Shown here piece by piece: positions 9,013 to 18,642 of a DNA stretch of 33,750 nucleotides (its first letter is position 1; the number at the start of each line of letters is the position of its first letter). The DNA comes from Fragilariopsis cylindrus CCMP1102 (taxonomy: Eukaryota; Bacillariophyta; Bacillariophyceae; Bacillariales; Bacillariaceae). Under the pieces are notes generated by a model that was given only the letters and a program-made list of their open reading frames with translations, searched no databases and was not told the origin of the DNA. The translations under genes were made by a program, and so were the position numbers. Location: positions 1-33,750 of the forward strand of contig FMBT01000627.1 in the NCBI GenBank assembly GCA_900095095.1. The letters are read 5' to 3'.

Positions 9013-10169
9013 TTAATAGTGTAAAGGTACAAACGAATGATTTTTTAATCCAGTTGCAACAGTTTTGTTGACTGGAATATTGTATTCAGAATACTTAATA
9101 CTTCGGAATGATTTCTTCGAATCATGGATGTCGTCATATAAATCATAAATAGAAGTAGTAGCATTATGGCTACTAATAATGAGAATTTTACCAACATGAC
9201 TGTACCTTTTTGCCTGTTCCGCATTATCAACAAGTACTACTTTATCTGCAAAATCAACCAATACTTTTGCTGCTTTATCAAGAATCTCATTACTAGAAAA
9301 TTCTTTATTCCCATTATTGATATCATCAACAAATTCTTGAGATATTCCAGAATAGAATATGCACGTGGAACTACATCACCACTGTATAAAATATTGATCA
9401 TATTTGGATAGATCTCTTTCTGAATTAAAGTCCTTAAGTCGTTCGATTCGTTATCAATGATTATTGACATTGGTGCACTAAAGGCGATAGTTTGAACACA
9501 GACAGTTTCGTCTTTACAAGTTTGTACAAGATCATTCCAATCATGTGATGGAAGTTTTAGGCATAGATGAGCTACATTGGCTATACTAGCACCAAGAGAA
9601 TGTCCAGTTAAGATAATTCTCTTAATTTGAACACCATCCTTTGCCTGTTTACCTTTTACCTGACTGTAATCTCCTTTCACATATTCCTTGATAGATCCAA
9701 AGTTAATCTCGTAATTATTCTTAATAGTGTTGTACAAATCTTTTTGTACCTCTAATGTTTGACCTTCAAATGGTGCCGTCGATTTAAGTTCGAAATCTTT
9801 AAGAGCGTCACCAGCATCATGTGTACCTCTCCAACATAAGATTAATATTGATCCTGTTGTGATACCAATAAATAATGGCGGGTTCCCAGGAGTTGTTTCA
9901 CCTTTCTGATAAAAACGCACAGATAGATCGGGAAATTTCTCTTTACAAAGATTCCATTCTTTCAAATCGTGTTCATATTCACTCAACTGCTTGGTTTTGT
10001 ATGATAGAAATGATAACCCAGCACACAATTCGAGTATATCTTGGTTCACACCCCCACCATGCGCACTATCTAGAAATTTTTCGATTTCGGAGTTAGGGAA
10101 ACTCTTTGCAAATACTGCTGCTGATTCTAATGTCTTTGATGCTACTGATTCTAATGTCGCTGTCGCCAT
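9013..10169 (-). CDS. Class 3 lipase (alpha/beta hydrolase), one frameshift
   Basis: It should hydrolyse acylglycerols or other esters. The first frame (10169 to 9237, 310 codons) carries the lipase-3 hallmarks: LCWRGTHD (111-118, oxyanion region), the nucleophile elbow GHSLGAS with S191, AFSAP (229-233), and the catalytic-aspartate context SGDVVPR with D265. Near 9350-9375 the coding sense moves to another frame, continuing through SGISQEFVDD, then KRYSHVGKI, and ending NHSFVPLHY with a stop at 9013. The last piece supplies a candidate catalytic histidine. The joined product would be about 385 residues, normal for the family. No GT..AG intron fits the junction, so this is a one-base indel: either an assembly error or early inactivation. 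No clear signal peptide is seen. Confidence 0.8.
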
Positions 10170-11634
10170 CTTGTCACAAGAAGTGTAGTCGTTATTCTGG
10201 TTGGTTTTTAAATTATGATTTGTTTAATTGTGATAATGATAAAAGAATCGTAAGGGAGTAAGGTACAGTAGTCTCGCCAATAGCTAAACGTTTTTGGCGT
10301 ACAGTTTAGTTTACAGTATTGTATAAAATGCAATGATGGCATGTGTGTGATAGTCGTGGATTGCGCCACGCAACGTGGATAAATGAATGGTGAGAAGATG
10401 ATATAATACAAATAGTAAACGATGGATTCGATATCAAATGGATCAAAACTTACGTACGGTGGAAGTAGGTATTTTAAACTTTCTTAAAATCTATTAGGTG
10501 GTTGTAGTTTTTTGGTAGCTCAGTTGTTTCACGAATAAAATAAAACAGATTTATGAGCCTTTTGCTTGGACTGTTTTCTTTTACGGTAGTAGGTATGTTG
10601 CTTTCATAATATAGTCGCTGGGTCTTGTTTCATTTTTCATACTATCTTCCTTTTTCAAATTTTGTTTCAAATCTTCTCATTTCCGGTCTGAAATTTTCAA
10701 AAATCTTCTCTTTCGTCAAAGGAATTTTATTTTGTCGATGTTTTGAATACGTTCATTTCAGAAGAAAAATCTTGAGTCGTTTTTTCTAAAGAAAATGAAT
10801 GATAAGTACGATTTTTGCATTTGAACCACGCTTTGAAGATTCGCGCCGTATTGTACCAACGAAGCATAGATACTAGAAGTAGGATACGTAGATAAGATTC
10901 GTAGTTAGAGTAAGATAGTACTACCCTTCCCAAGGTACAGTAGTACACGACGATCGGGCCCAAGAAAATAATATCCAACGGCTACAGTACAGTTATGATA
11001 ATTATTTCCCATGCATGATTTTCTTATTTTGAAGAACATGAATCGAGACGATCACATAATAATGACTGGTAAGTACAGCAAGTACAAAACAAAACAAAAG
11101 GATAGTATAGCATCAATACCTCTTACTATTGGTATCTGAGATAACACAAACAAAGCAGACTATAACACAAACTAACAACAGGAAAAAAAAGCAAGCAGCT
11201 CACAACGTAAGTAGTGTACCGATCGCCGTTTATTATATATCCTGCTCCCCTGCCTAACTTACTGTACTTAAAAAGAACGGAAAGAAGAGTTAAGTCAAGA
11301 TACATAGAGGCGAATTCGATTCGATTCGATTCGCAAGCCGACAAAAGATTGAACTCGGTTCGTCAGTATAGTCTCTGTAGGGAATAAAAGAAAGGCAGCT
11401 CAGCTCACGTGAAGTAGTTATTTGTTTATCATTATTTGTTTCTACTCTGCTTTGCCATACAGTTTATCAGACAATCCCCACTAACTAAAGAACGGTTGAG
11501 TCAAGATAAGAGGGCGCTGTGCAAGACAACAAAGATTACGATTCGTTCATTCGTCTCGAATACAGTAGGAGAAATAAAGAGAGAGAGAGAGAACAAAATA
11601 AAATCAAATCAAGAATTTTTACTACGATACATTC
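10170..11634. other. Divergent intergenic region (lipase / sulfotransferase promoters)
   Basis: It separates two divergently transcribed genes and must hold both promoters. I see no gene. A (GATTC)4 run (about 11313-11335) and a GA dinucleotide run (about 11578-11591) lie in the proximal upstream part of the sulfotransferase gene. Confidence 0.5.
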
Positions 11635-13784
11635 ATGACGACAATGAAGAACAACAGCAACAATAGAAGCAATGATACTACTGATAAAAGTAAGAATAAT
11701 CATCGTCCATCATTATTATTATTCTATCTTCTTGTAATTGGTATATTTATGATAATAAAAGAATCAAATTTACTATCACAATTTTCATATTCAAATTCAA
11801 ATACTATGAGTAGTAATATGAGTTTAGAACAAAAAATTGAACTAACACTACGTAATGACGATGATGATGACGATGACGTCGATGATGACGATGACGATGG
11901 CGATGACGAATACGTCGATTATGTTGTAGCTAATGGGACGACAGCAGCAGCAACAAAAGCAACAAACACAAAAACAAAACCGAGGACAGAGACGACAAAT
12001 TATATACCACAATTATTACCATCCCAAATGGATCTAAAATATTATGAAATGTGGAATCATACGACATCAACTATTGATATTCCAATGAAATATAATAGAT
12101 ATCCATTTTTTGATGGTATACCATCCAGTTTAGAAATATTACAAAGTGTATTACCATTATTACATAATCATCATGGTGATGATGCAAATAATGAAAATGA
12201 AAAAGAATATTTAGAAGTTGATCAATATATTATAAATGTTATGAAAAAAGATTCAGATCCTAATAAAATAAAAATGAGTCCACCAAGTTGTCTAGTACCT
12301 AATATACAAGCCACAAGACAAATTGCAAATAATATATTAGATGGTACTACAGAACGTTTGTCATTACCAATATTTAATATGGGATTTCCTAAAGCTGGTA
12401 CGTATATATACGTTACCATTACGTTAATTATACGTTTCCTTTTTCTTTTTCGCTTGACTTTGTCTTTGACTTTATCTTTGACTCTTTCTATACTAGTACG
12501 ACATCATCGAACTGACTTGACTTGTTCATTCTATGAGAAAGCAAAAACAAGAAAATGTGTATTTTTCTCACATTCACATGATGTTTTTGCCCTTTTTTTT
12601 GTTGCCTTGTATTTAAACATAAAAACACCCTACTCCACATTATAAAAGGTTCGACAACATTAGAAGAATATTTTAGTTGTATTGGTATACCATCCAATCA
12701 TGGACAGAATGGTTATAAAATGATGCAATTCTCCAAAGAAAAAAAGAATCAACTTTTTACGTCAAGAATAAACAATAGAGCACATGCGTTTATGCAATTG
12801 GATTACAGTTTTGGTACAGGCTCGTATCCACAAATACAATTATTAGATGAACTGCATGAGATATATCCATCATCCACTTTCATCATAAATTTTCGTCCAA
12901 TACAAGATTGGATTAGATCTATATCCAATTGGAAATCAATGAGGACGAGAATGGCAATAATGGATATGCCAGGATTACAATTAAATAAAGAACAACTTGA
13001 AAATAAAGTACAGAGAAGATTTGTTTTTTATAGTGGTAGAGGAGATTATAACTTAAAACAAGCATATGCAATATTATTAATGAATGAAACATTATCCTCC
13101 AACAAGACATTAGATACAACATTAATGACTCATAATGAAATAAGAATGTATGATCATGCTAAAATGTTATTACAAAGGCCAAACCGAAAAGCAATCATAT
13201 TAAGAGCAGCATTAAAAGCAGTAACAGTAGCAGAAGCAGCAATATCGAATAATACGACGAATAATGATGGCGATGGAATGAACAATAACAATACCAACAA
13301 TGTTAGAAGAAGAGGAAGAAGAAGAAAATTAAAACAAAAGAAAAAAAAAACAAAAATAAGAAAATCAAATAAAGATTTAATAACAGATCAACAAATAGCA
13401 CGTTGGTGGTGTGGACATATCAAACATATACGTGAATATGTGAAATTATATACAACTCATACATTAATTGAATTAGATTTATATAATACAAAAGAAACAT
13501 CGAATGTATTATATGATCTATTTCAAAGTTCATCGTCAACAACGTCTCAAAAAGATAATGATAAAGATCATATTACGTACAAAGATGTCAATAATGATGG
13601 TACTACCATAGATCTTAAAATAAGTAAAAATAAATCGTGCTGGGGACGTACAAATGTAAATGAGAATCTTGAAAAAGCTGTAGCTGTAAAGATATTGTTG
13701 ACGAAGAAAAATGGAAATGAAGAAGACGAGGATGATGATAATGATGATGATGATGATGAGACTGTAAGTGAAAATGAAAAATGA
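11635..13784 (+). CDS. Type II membrane (Golgi-type) sulfotransferase, two exons
   Basis: It transfers sulfate from PAPS, probably onto a glycan or protein in the Golgi. Exons 11635-12397 and 12649-13784 join in phase to 632 residues. A short basic/Asn-rich cytoplasmic tail precedes a signal anchor (about 27-41). A luminal stem follows with an almost pure Asp run (about 75-92). The PAPS 5'-phosphosulfate loop is GFPKAGSTTLEEYF (250-263), formed only after splicing. The 3'-phosphate motif is NFRPIQDWIRSISNW (335-349), with R337 and S345. A basic tract (RRRGRRRK and K-rich) and a second acidic tail lie in the C-terminal third. The gene is unusually AT-rich with many A/T-ending codons. The exact acceptor specificity cannot be told. 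Confidence 0.85.
12398..12648 (+). other. Intron in the sulfotransferase gene
   Basis: Donor GTACGT at 12398 and acceptor AAAAG at 12648 give a 251-base phase-1 intron. It contains a pyrimidine-rich tract made of repeated ctttgact units (about 12445-12490). Removing it restores the PKAGSTTL loop, which is strong evidence for the junction. Confidence 0.85.
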
Positions 13785-13918
13785 TCTTGATTTTGATCTT
13801 GATTTACAGACATGATATCATCGATATCAGACCACAATACAACGAAGGGTGGATAAATTGAGAGAGAAAATCCCAATCATACTACAACTCCATCTCATTT
13901 TCATTTTCAGACATAATC

Positions 13919-13940
13919 ATGGTGCTCATAATAGCACCAT
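13919..13940. terminator. Hairpin ATGGTGCT / AGCACCAT between convergent genes
   Basis: An 8-bp perfect stem with a six-base loop (CATAAT); the AGCACCAT arm is then repeated directly. A role in 3'-end formation is only a guess from its position. Confidence 0.3.
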
Positions 13941-14067
13941 AGCACCATAAAATTATAAAACCACTTCTAGCTATTACACCGGTCCTGTAATGTTTGAGTC
14001 TTGATATTTATTTTTTATTTTTATTGTCTACGTTAATGAATTCTAATAGCTACTACTGATGTATCAC

Positions 14068-14128
14068 TTAACACATATCGATATACGCACAAAATAGCTT
14101 GCAGGAAGATTGTTCATATCATCACGCT
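14068..14128 (-). pseudogene. Degenerate duplicate of the 3' coding end of the adjacent secreted gene
   Basis: This stretch matches 14138-14196 with a few changes: shared taacacatatcga, and gcaggaagat followed by atatca-caccac-like sequence, offset by 65 to 70 bases. On the minus strand it keeps a readable NNLPA core, but the cysteines and stop are displaced. It is a tandem partial duplication of the last 20 or so codons, now outside the reading frame. Confidence 0.7.
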
Positions 14129-14137
14129 GTTATTACC

Positions 14138-14641
14138 CTAACACATATCGACAACACACGAATTAGCAGGAAGATTTTTAATATCACCACACTCATAATT
14201 GTTCTTGTTTCCAATGGCTTTGCAACTTTGTTGTCCGCCAGCTGCAAAACTGCCTACTTCCTTTATGTATACATTACTTTGATCTGTATATCCAACAATC
14301 TTACATTCGTTTACCTCAAGGTAAACATCAACGTCATACGATCCACCATTATCTTTATCATTTAAAGTGAGTTCAGCGCCGACGATCGAGGGGCAACTGT
14401 TGTACGCGTATACTGTATAGTCGTCGGATACTGGGCAGTTGTTGCTCATAAAAGTATTTGCATTGGTGAGACTTCCATTTTTTAAGCAAACAGCATCTGC
14501 ACCATCGACAAGTTCATACGAACCTCCGTTGTTCTTGCAGCATGTAACAGCAGGGGAGAGAACTCCTTGAACGACGCGGCCATTGTTGGATACAGCGACA
14601 AATGCCAAGAAAGTAACGGAAGATGGGATAGTGAATTTCAT
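14138..14641 (-). CDS. Small secreted protein ending in a six-cysteine domain
   Basis: 167 residues with no known function. Residues 1-26 form a signal peptide (MKFTIPSSVTFLAFVAVS). An N-terminal part with a CC pair (C34, C35), C52 and C69 follows. Residues 75-167 form a domain with six cysteines (C83, C113, C140, C151, C162, C167) and the phrase EVG-x4-GGQQSCKAIG. The same domain ends the protein encoded at 15185-16435, which lies head-to-head 543 bases away. Shared features are YxVYxxNxC, EVGxxxxGGxxSCKxIGxxNN, and ANxCV near the end. The domain is probably extracellular and disulfide-bonded. The stop codon directly follows the last cysteine. Confidence 0.8.
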   Translation of the reverse strand: MKFTIPSSVTFLAFVAVSNNGRVVQGVLSPAVTCCKNNGGSYELVDGADAVCLKNGSLTNANTFMSNNCPVSDDYTVYAYNSCPSIVGAELTLNDKDNGGSYDVDVYLEVNECKIVGYTDQSNVYIKEVGSFAAGGQQSCKAIGNKNNYECGDIKNLPANSCVVDMC

Positions 14642-15184
14642 TTTTGACTGATTGTTTTAAGTTTTCTTTCTAAATTTGTGTTTTATTGTTTTGACTTTTT
14701 TGTTTTATGAGAGAAAGCAGTAATTGAAATTGTTTCGGGTTTTCGAAAGAAATTTAGCTGAGAACTTGCGAGACAATTGTTTTTACATTCTCTCACTGGT
14801 CTCAACAATAAGTCGTGAATGACTGATTCCTTCGATTAATTCCAGCGAAGAAGCATTTTTTTTGCATTTTGCACAAACCGTTCGCTATGATGTGCGCGCT
14901 ATGCAAGATGGGCGATGGGAACGAAATATTTTTACTTAAGGGGAAAGGTTGAAACGTGACCCCCTCCTCGACTCGACAACTCATCACTTATCACATCATT
15001 TGTTACTGGTCTAAACGAAAATCGCCGCCCACCCAAATACTTCAATCAAACTGGTTTCTATGGAAGTCCTTTCACATTTTTCCAATAGTAATTTGATATC
15101 AGCAAAACTTTTATATAATTTAATGAGCTCACAAATCAAGCAAAAACAACAACCACAACGAAATCAAGATCTAAATAAGCCACG
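14642..15184. promoter_or_regulatory. Shared divergent promoter region of the six-cysteine gene pair
   Basis: The 543-base gap between two head-to-head start codons must contain both promoters. The last 70 bases before 15185 are A/C-rich leader (aaaacaacaaccacaacg). The first 100 after 14641 are T-rich, the mirror-image leader of the minus-strand gene. I see no named motif. Co-regulation is plausible but unproven. Confidence 0.5.
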
Positions 15185-16435
15185 ATGATTGGACACTATA
15201 AATGTATCGTTTTTACCTCCATACTTTTTATGGGATCAGCATTCGGCAAGGAAGCTACACAATATCTACGAAGAAACACTTTATCAATGCCTGAAAAGTG
15301 TACCCCTGTTCCTATCTCCTCAGATGATATTAAATACGACAGCAAGGCATTCGTTCTTTTAGAATTGGATGGGTCAGCAAGTAGAGACGAAATTAAAGAA
15401 GATATTCAAAGTGTCGACAATTCGTTTTTGTATGCATACGAATACCTAGCCACATGTGATACCTCGTTTGGAGCGGAACGCTATGTGGTATCTGGAAATA
15501 TTATTAAGGGCGTTACAGTACCAACTCTTAATAATAATAACCAAGCAAGAAGTTATGGAAGAGGTACTACTAATGCTACGTGGTTGGCTGAAATTTCCAT
15601 TTCATGTAATTCATGCGGGAACGAAGGTCCATGGCAACTCTTCAAAGGAGTGTCATCGTCGTCTTCTCCTACCACCGATGCGAATGCATGTGTCTGTGAT
15701 CCTCCGAGTCAAGCGGATTTTGTAAATAAATTTAGGGAAATATTTGCTGCAGATAAAAAGAGTGGCAATCGATCTTCTGATATTACCATTGTGAATGTGA
15801 CTCAGATTCCACTCCTTGTGTCCCCTGATGGTGTCTACGACAAAGAATTGTGTGATACAGATTACTCTGGAACGACATATAGTTACGATGGTGTCTGCCC
15901 CGGGAAAGGTGAATTGAGAAGCGCTTTCGATTTTTTAACAACCCTTTCACCTACGGAATATCCCACCGAATCGCCATCTGCGTATCCTACTGAGTCACCA
16001 ACAAAGACAGTTTCTCCTACAACCGCTTCTCCTACCTACTTTCCCACTACAATGGAACCGACTTTTGAGCCTACAAAGTATCCGACTGATGAGCCTACAA
16101 TGGAACCGATGGAACCGACTGATAAGCCTACAATGAAACCGACTGATGCGCCTTCAGCTTCTTCCAGTAAATATTCGGTATATTTTGCCAATACATGTAA
16201 CAACATTGTAAAAGTATCATCTGATGGCAAGTCGAAAGATATTCAAGCAAAATCATGCCAATTTTTTGGAAACAATGACAAGGATTCTGTGACGTATTCC
16301 GAAGTAGGTGCGGCCGAAAGTGGAGGAGAGAAATCCTGCAAGAATATCGGAAGCTCAAACAACGATAAATGTAACTTGCTTGGGATGGCGGCTAATGCTT
16401 GCGTTATTACCATCGACTTGTGCAACAATGAATAG
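15185..16435 (+). CDS. Secreted protein with PT-rich linker and C-terminal six-cysteine domain
   Basis: 416 residues. A signal peptide (about 1-21, ending near SAFG) is followed by an extracellular module (about 35-250). In that module CDTSF, ISISCNSCGNEG, an LF tract, ACVCD and an FVNKFREIF helix follow one another, a pattern I associate with large secreted diatom protein families. A linker of about 70 residues (about 254-326) is built from PTE, PTD, SPT and EPT units, likely O-glycosylated. Residues 329-413 are the six-cysteine domain shared with the divergent neighbour: C338, C358, C385, C396, C406, C413, with SEVGAAESGGEKSCKNIG. It is likely a cell-wall or extracellular-matrix protein; the function is unknown. 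Confidence 0.85.
   Translation: MIGHYKCIVFTSILFMGSAFGKEATQYLRRNTLSMPEKCTPVPISSDDIKYDSKAFVLLELDGSASRDEIKEDIQSVDNSFLYAYEYLATCDTSFGAERYVVSGNIIKGVTVPTLNNNNQARSYGRGTTNATWLAEISISCNSCGNEGPWQLFKGVSSSSSPTTDANACVCDPPSQADFVNKFREIFAADKKSGNRSSDITIVNVTQIPLLVSPDGVYDKELCDTDYSGTTYSYDGVCPGKGELRSAFDFLTTLSPTEYPTESPSAYPTESPTKTVSPTTASPTYFPTTMEPTFEPTKYPTDEPTMEPMEPTDKPTMKPTDAPSASSSKYSVYFANTCNNIVKVSSDGKSKDIQAKSCQFFGNNDKDSVTYSEVGAAESGGEKSCKNIGSSNNDKCNLLGMAANACVITIDLCNNE
15941..16166 (+). repeat. PT-rich linker repeat tract
   Basis: Degenerate units of about 12 to 24 bases encode PTEYPTESPS-type and PTDEPTMEP-type repeats. MEP-PTD units near 16090-16140 are nearly identical tandem copies, a likely site of length variation. 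Confidence 0.75.
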
Positions 16436-18642
16436 ACAACTTCATATATTCCTTTTGATAACACAACTCATACACAGATAAAGATTTTGAACTACAACAC
16501 ATTCAATGGTTTCGAGATGTGCAATGAACAGTAGAAGTATCATGTGTGTGTAAAATATATATATATAAAATAGTTTCTATAAAAATGTACATTAACACAA
16601 TATACGAGTACAGTAGCTAAATTACAAGTAGAATTGATTTACGTCCCCCATATTTTGGCGTTCCCGGATGTTTAGAAGAAAATGAGGTAGAGATAGTCAG
16701 CCTTCCATCAAAATTTATCTAACCTTCAAATCATTGTAATAGTATATTATATTCATCAAAATCTAACGTATATTATTGTGATATCTGGTCGTATATATAT
16801 CTCATTTCTCTTTTGCATATTGACATTATTCGCATCATTTAGCTATACCAATTCAAGTAGGATCTTTCTTCCTAGTTGTACCATTATCTTTTTCTGCTGC
16901 CGACCGGATGTGCAGCCGCTACCGGTGAGAATTGTGGGGATCTAGGTACTCCATGCTGTGAATAGCGCATGCAACCAACACAACAAATGTTTGCAAAAAA
17001 AGCTAGTAGGTTGAGAGGAGCAGAAGCAAACGTATCCACAAATCCTCTTCTAAGTAAGAGTCCTCTTCTATCAGCGTTTGAGTTCAATCCCTGGTTGGCT
17101 CCTTATCATACACTTGTTGCGAACTCGTGTGGAATCCTGGGAGGATGGAAGTATGACAAGTCTTCTCGTGACTAAGATGGAAAATATCACACCAGTGCGG
17201 ACCAACAAATGGTCATATGCCAGATCCTTATATGGCTGTTCCGCAGGTACGGGTGGTGATGTTATCAACAGACTCAAACAGAAAAAAAGGTATTCCCACT
17301 TATTTTAAAATAGATTGTTGTGTTGGCTGGTGTATGTTTCGCTGCTTCGTGATCAATTCGTCTTGCTTATTGTCGTTTGTCATCCTCTTTTCTGTTTGTG
17401 TTGGCTGGTGTATGTTTCGCTGCTTCGTGATCAATTCGTCTTGCTTATTGTCGTTTGTCATCCTCTTTACTGTTTGATTGTTGTGTTGGTCTGTCTTTTT
17501 TCTAACATTTGTATTGTCCCACTACGTGTGGATATCTACGGTTTTCCTTCCTGTTTGCATGGTTATCGTTTACGTGTATATTGAGGTTTGATAGAAGATC
17601 CGTTCAAATCGATGCCACTACTCAGATCTAATCTCGAGTGGCTCGTGGATTTGTGTTCTGAAGAGATAGAATGAACTTAGTAATAACAGAAACAATTGTA
17701 TTTGCATCCGATCCAGATACAGATTCATATGGATCTATATAAAACTAGAATGAATCAAATCATTCTGAGTGATATCGGAGCATCTTTATACATACCAATT
17801 TAAAATCGCGACGAATGTCGTCGTTGACTTAAGTAATTTATGTAGTTGGTTTTGTTTTGCAGAAGATTTTTAAGATGAGAAAGGTATGTTCGGTCAGAAT
17901 ACACGTTACGAGGTTTGTAAATTGATTATTATTTATTCGACACCTTCATTACGTGCGATTGGATGAAAAATTAAACAGTGCGTAGCAAGAAATATATAAT
18001 TGGTAGCGCGTTTCATTTCTAAATCCATTCGAAAAGAAAATTAAAATGCAGCACGTTGTAAATCATAATGATGCTGTCAATGATATCCAAATTAAATGGA
18101 TTCGATATTCATCACCAAAATGAATTTGTTATTAAACATAAATAAAGTTTAGTTAGATCAAAGTTCTAAGTGAAATACAAGTGTTAGTTCCAATAACGTC
18201 ATTAGCACGAGTAATAACAAAAGATTGATAGGTAAGTTAAATGTGTACCACTATTTATGCCGTGGAAATATTAAATACCGACGGACATGAAGTAATATAA
18301 CAAACGTTCCTGTAATTTTTTTTGTTATATATAGTTTCTTATTAAATTTAAATTCATCGATTTGTTTTCATAAATAATTACTTTTTTTTCCCTTTATTGG
18401 ATAAAATGATGAACGTTTTTTTCTTCTTTTCTTTAATACTGCTTTCTTTTTCTTTTAACTAACATCATATATATATTAATTGTATGGGCCTTACGGTAAC
18501 AGTAATAATAATAAATCATAAATGGCGTAAACGAGATAATTCGTGATTTGCACCAAGTAAAAATTCCGTTCGCAGTTAGCTGATATAATGACACAATAAT
18601 AAATACTGCGTTGTACTCACGTCGATCATACTGACGCTGCAT
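16436..18642. other. Intergenic region with a 78-base tandem repeat
   Basis: I recognise no gene in this 2.2 kb. Overlapping frames of 60-90 codons around 16880-17580 include a plus-strand one (16969-17175), but none has a domain, signal peptide or clear coding bias. The right part (17600-18640) is AT-rich and includes the 3' end of the minus-strand RNA-binding gene. Confidence 0.5.
17321..17476. repeat. Two tandem copies of a 78-base unit
   Basis: 17321-17398 and 17399-17476 differ at about one base (cttttctg against ctttactg). The unit starts tgttggctggtgtatgtttc. A further partial start (gttgtgttgg) follows. The length is a multiple of three and one plus-strand frame stays open through both, but the hydrophobic/Cys repeat peptide looks non-specific. 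Confidence 0.9.

Larger units (their letters stand above)
13785..14137. other. Convergent intergenic region
   Basis: It lies between the 3' ends of the sulfotransferase gene and the small secreted gene. It includes a perfect 8-bp hairpin (13919-13940) and a degenerate copy of the neighbouring gene's 3' end (14068-14128). No gene is seen. Confidence 0.6.

Noticed and set aside
12222..12697. Minus-strand frames over the sulfotransferase intron
   Set aside because: They overlap the spliced plus-strand gene and carry no domain.
16969..17175. 68-codon plus-strand frame MQPTQQMFAKK and onward
   Set aside because: It is overlapped by another plus-strand frame and a minus-strand one, with no domain or homology that I can name.
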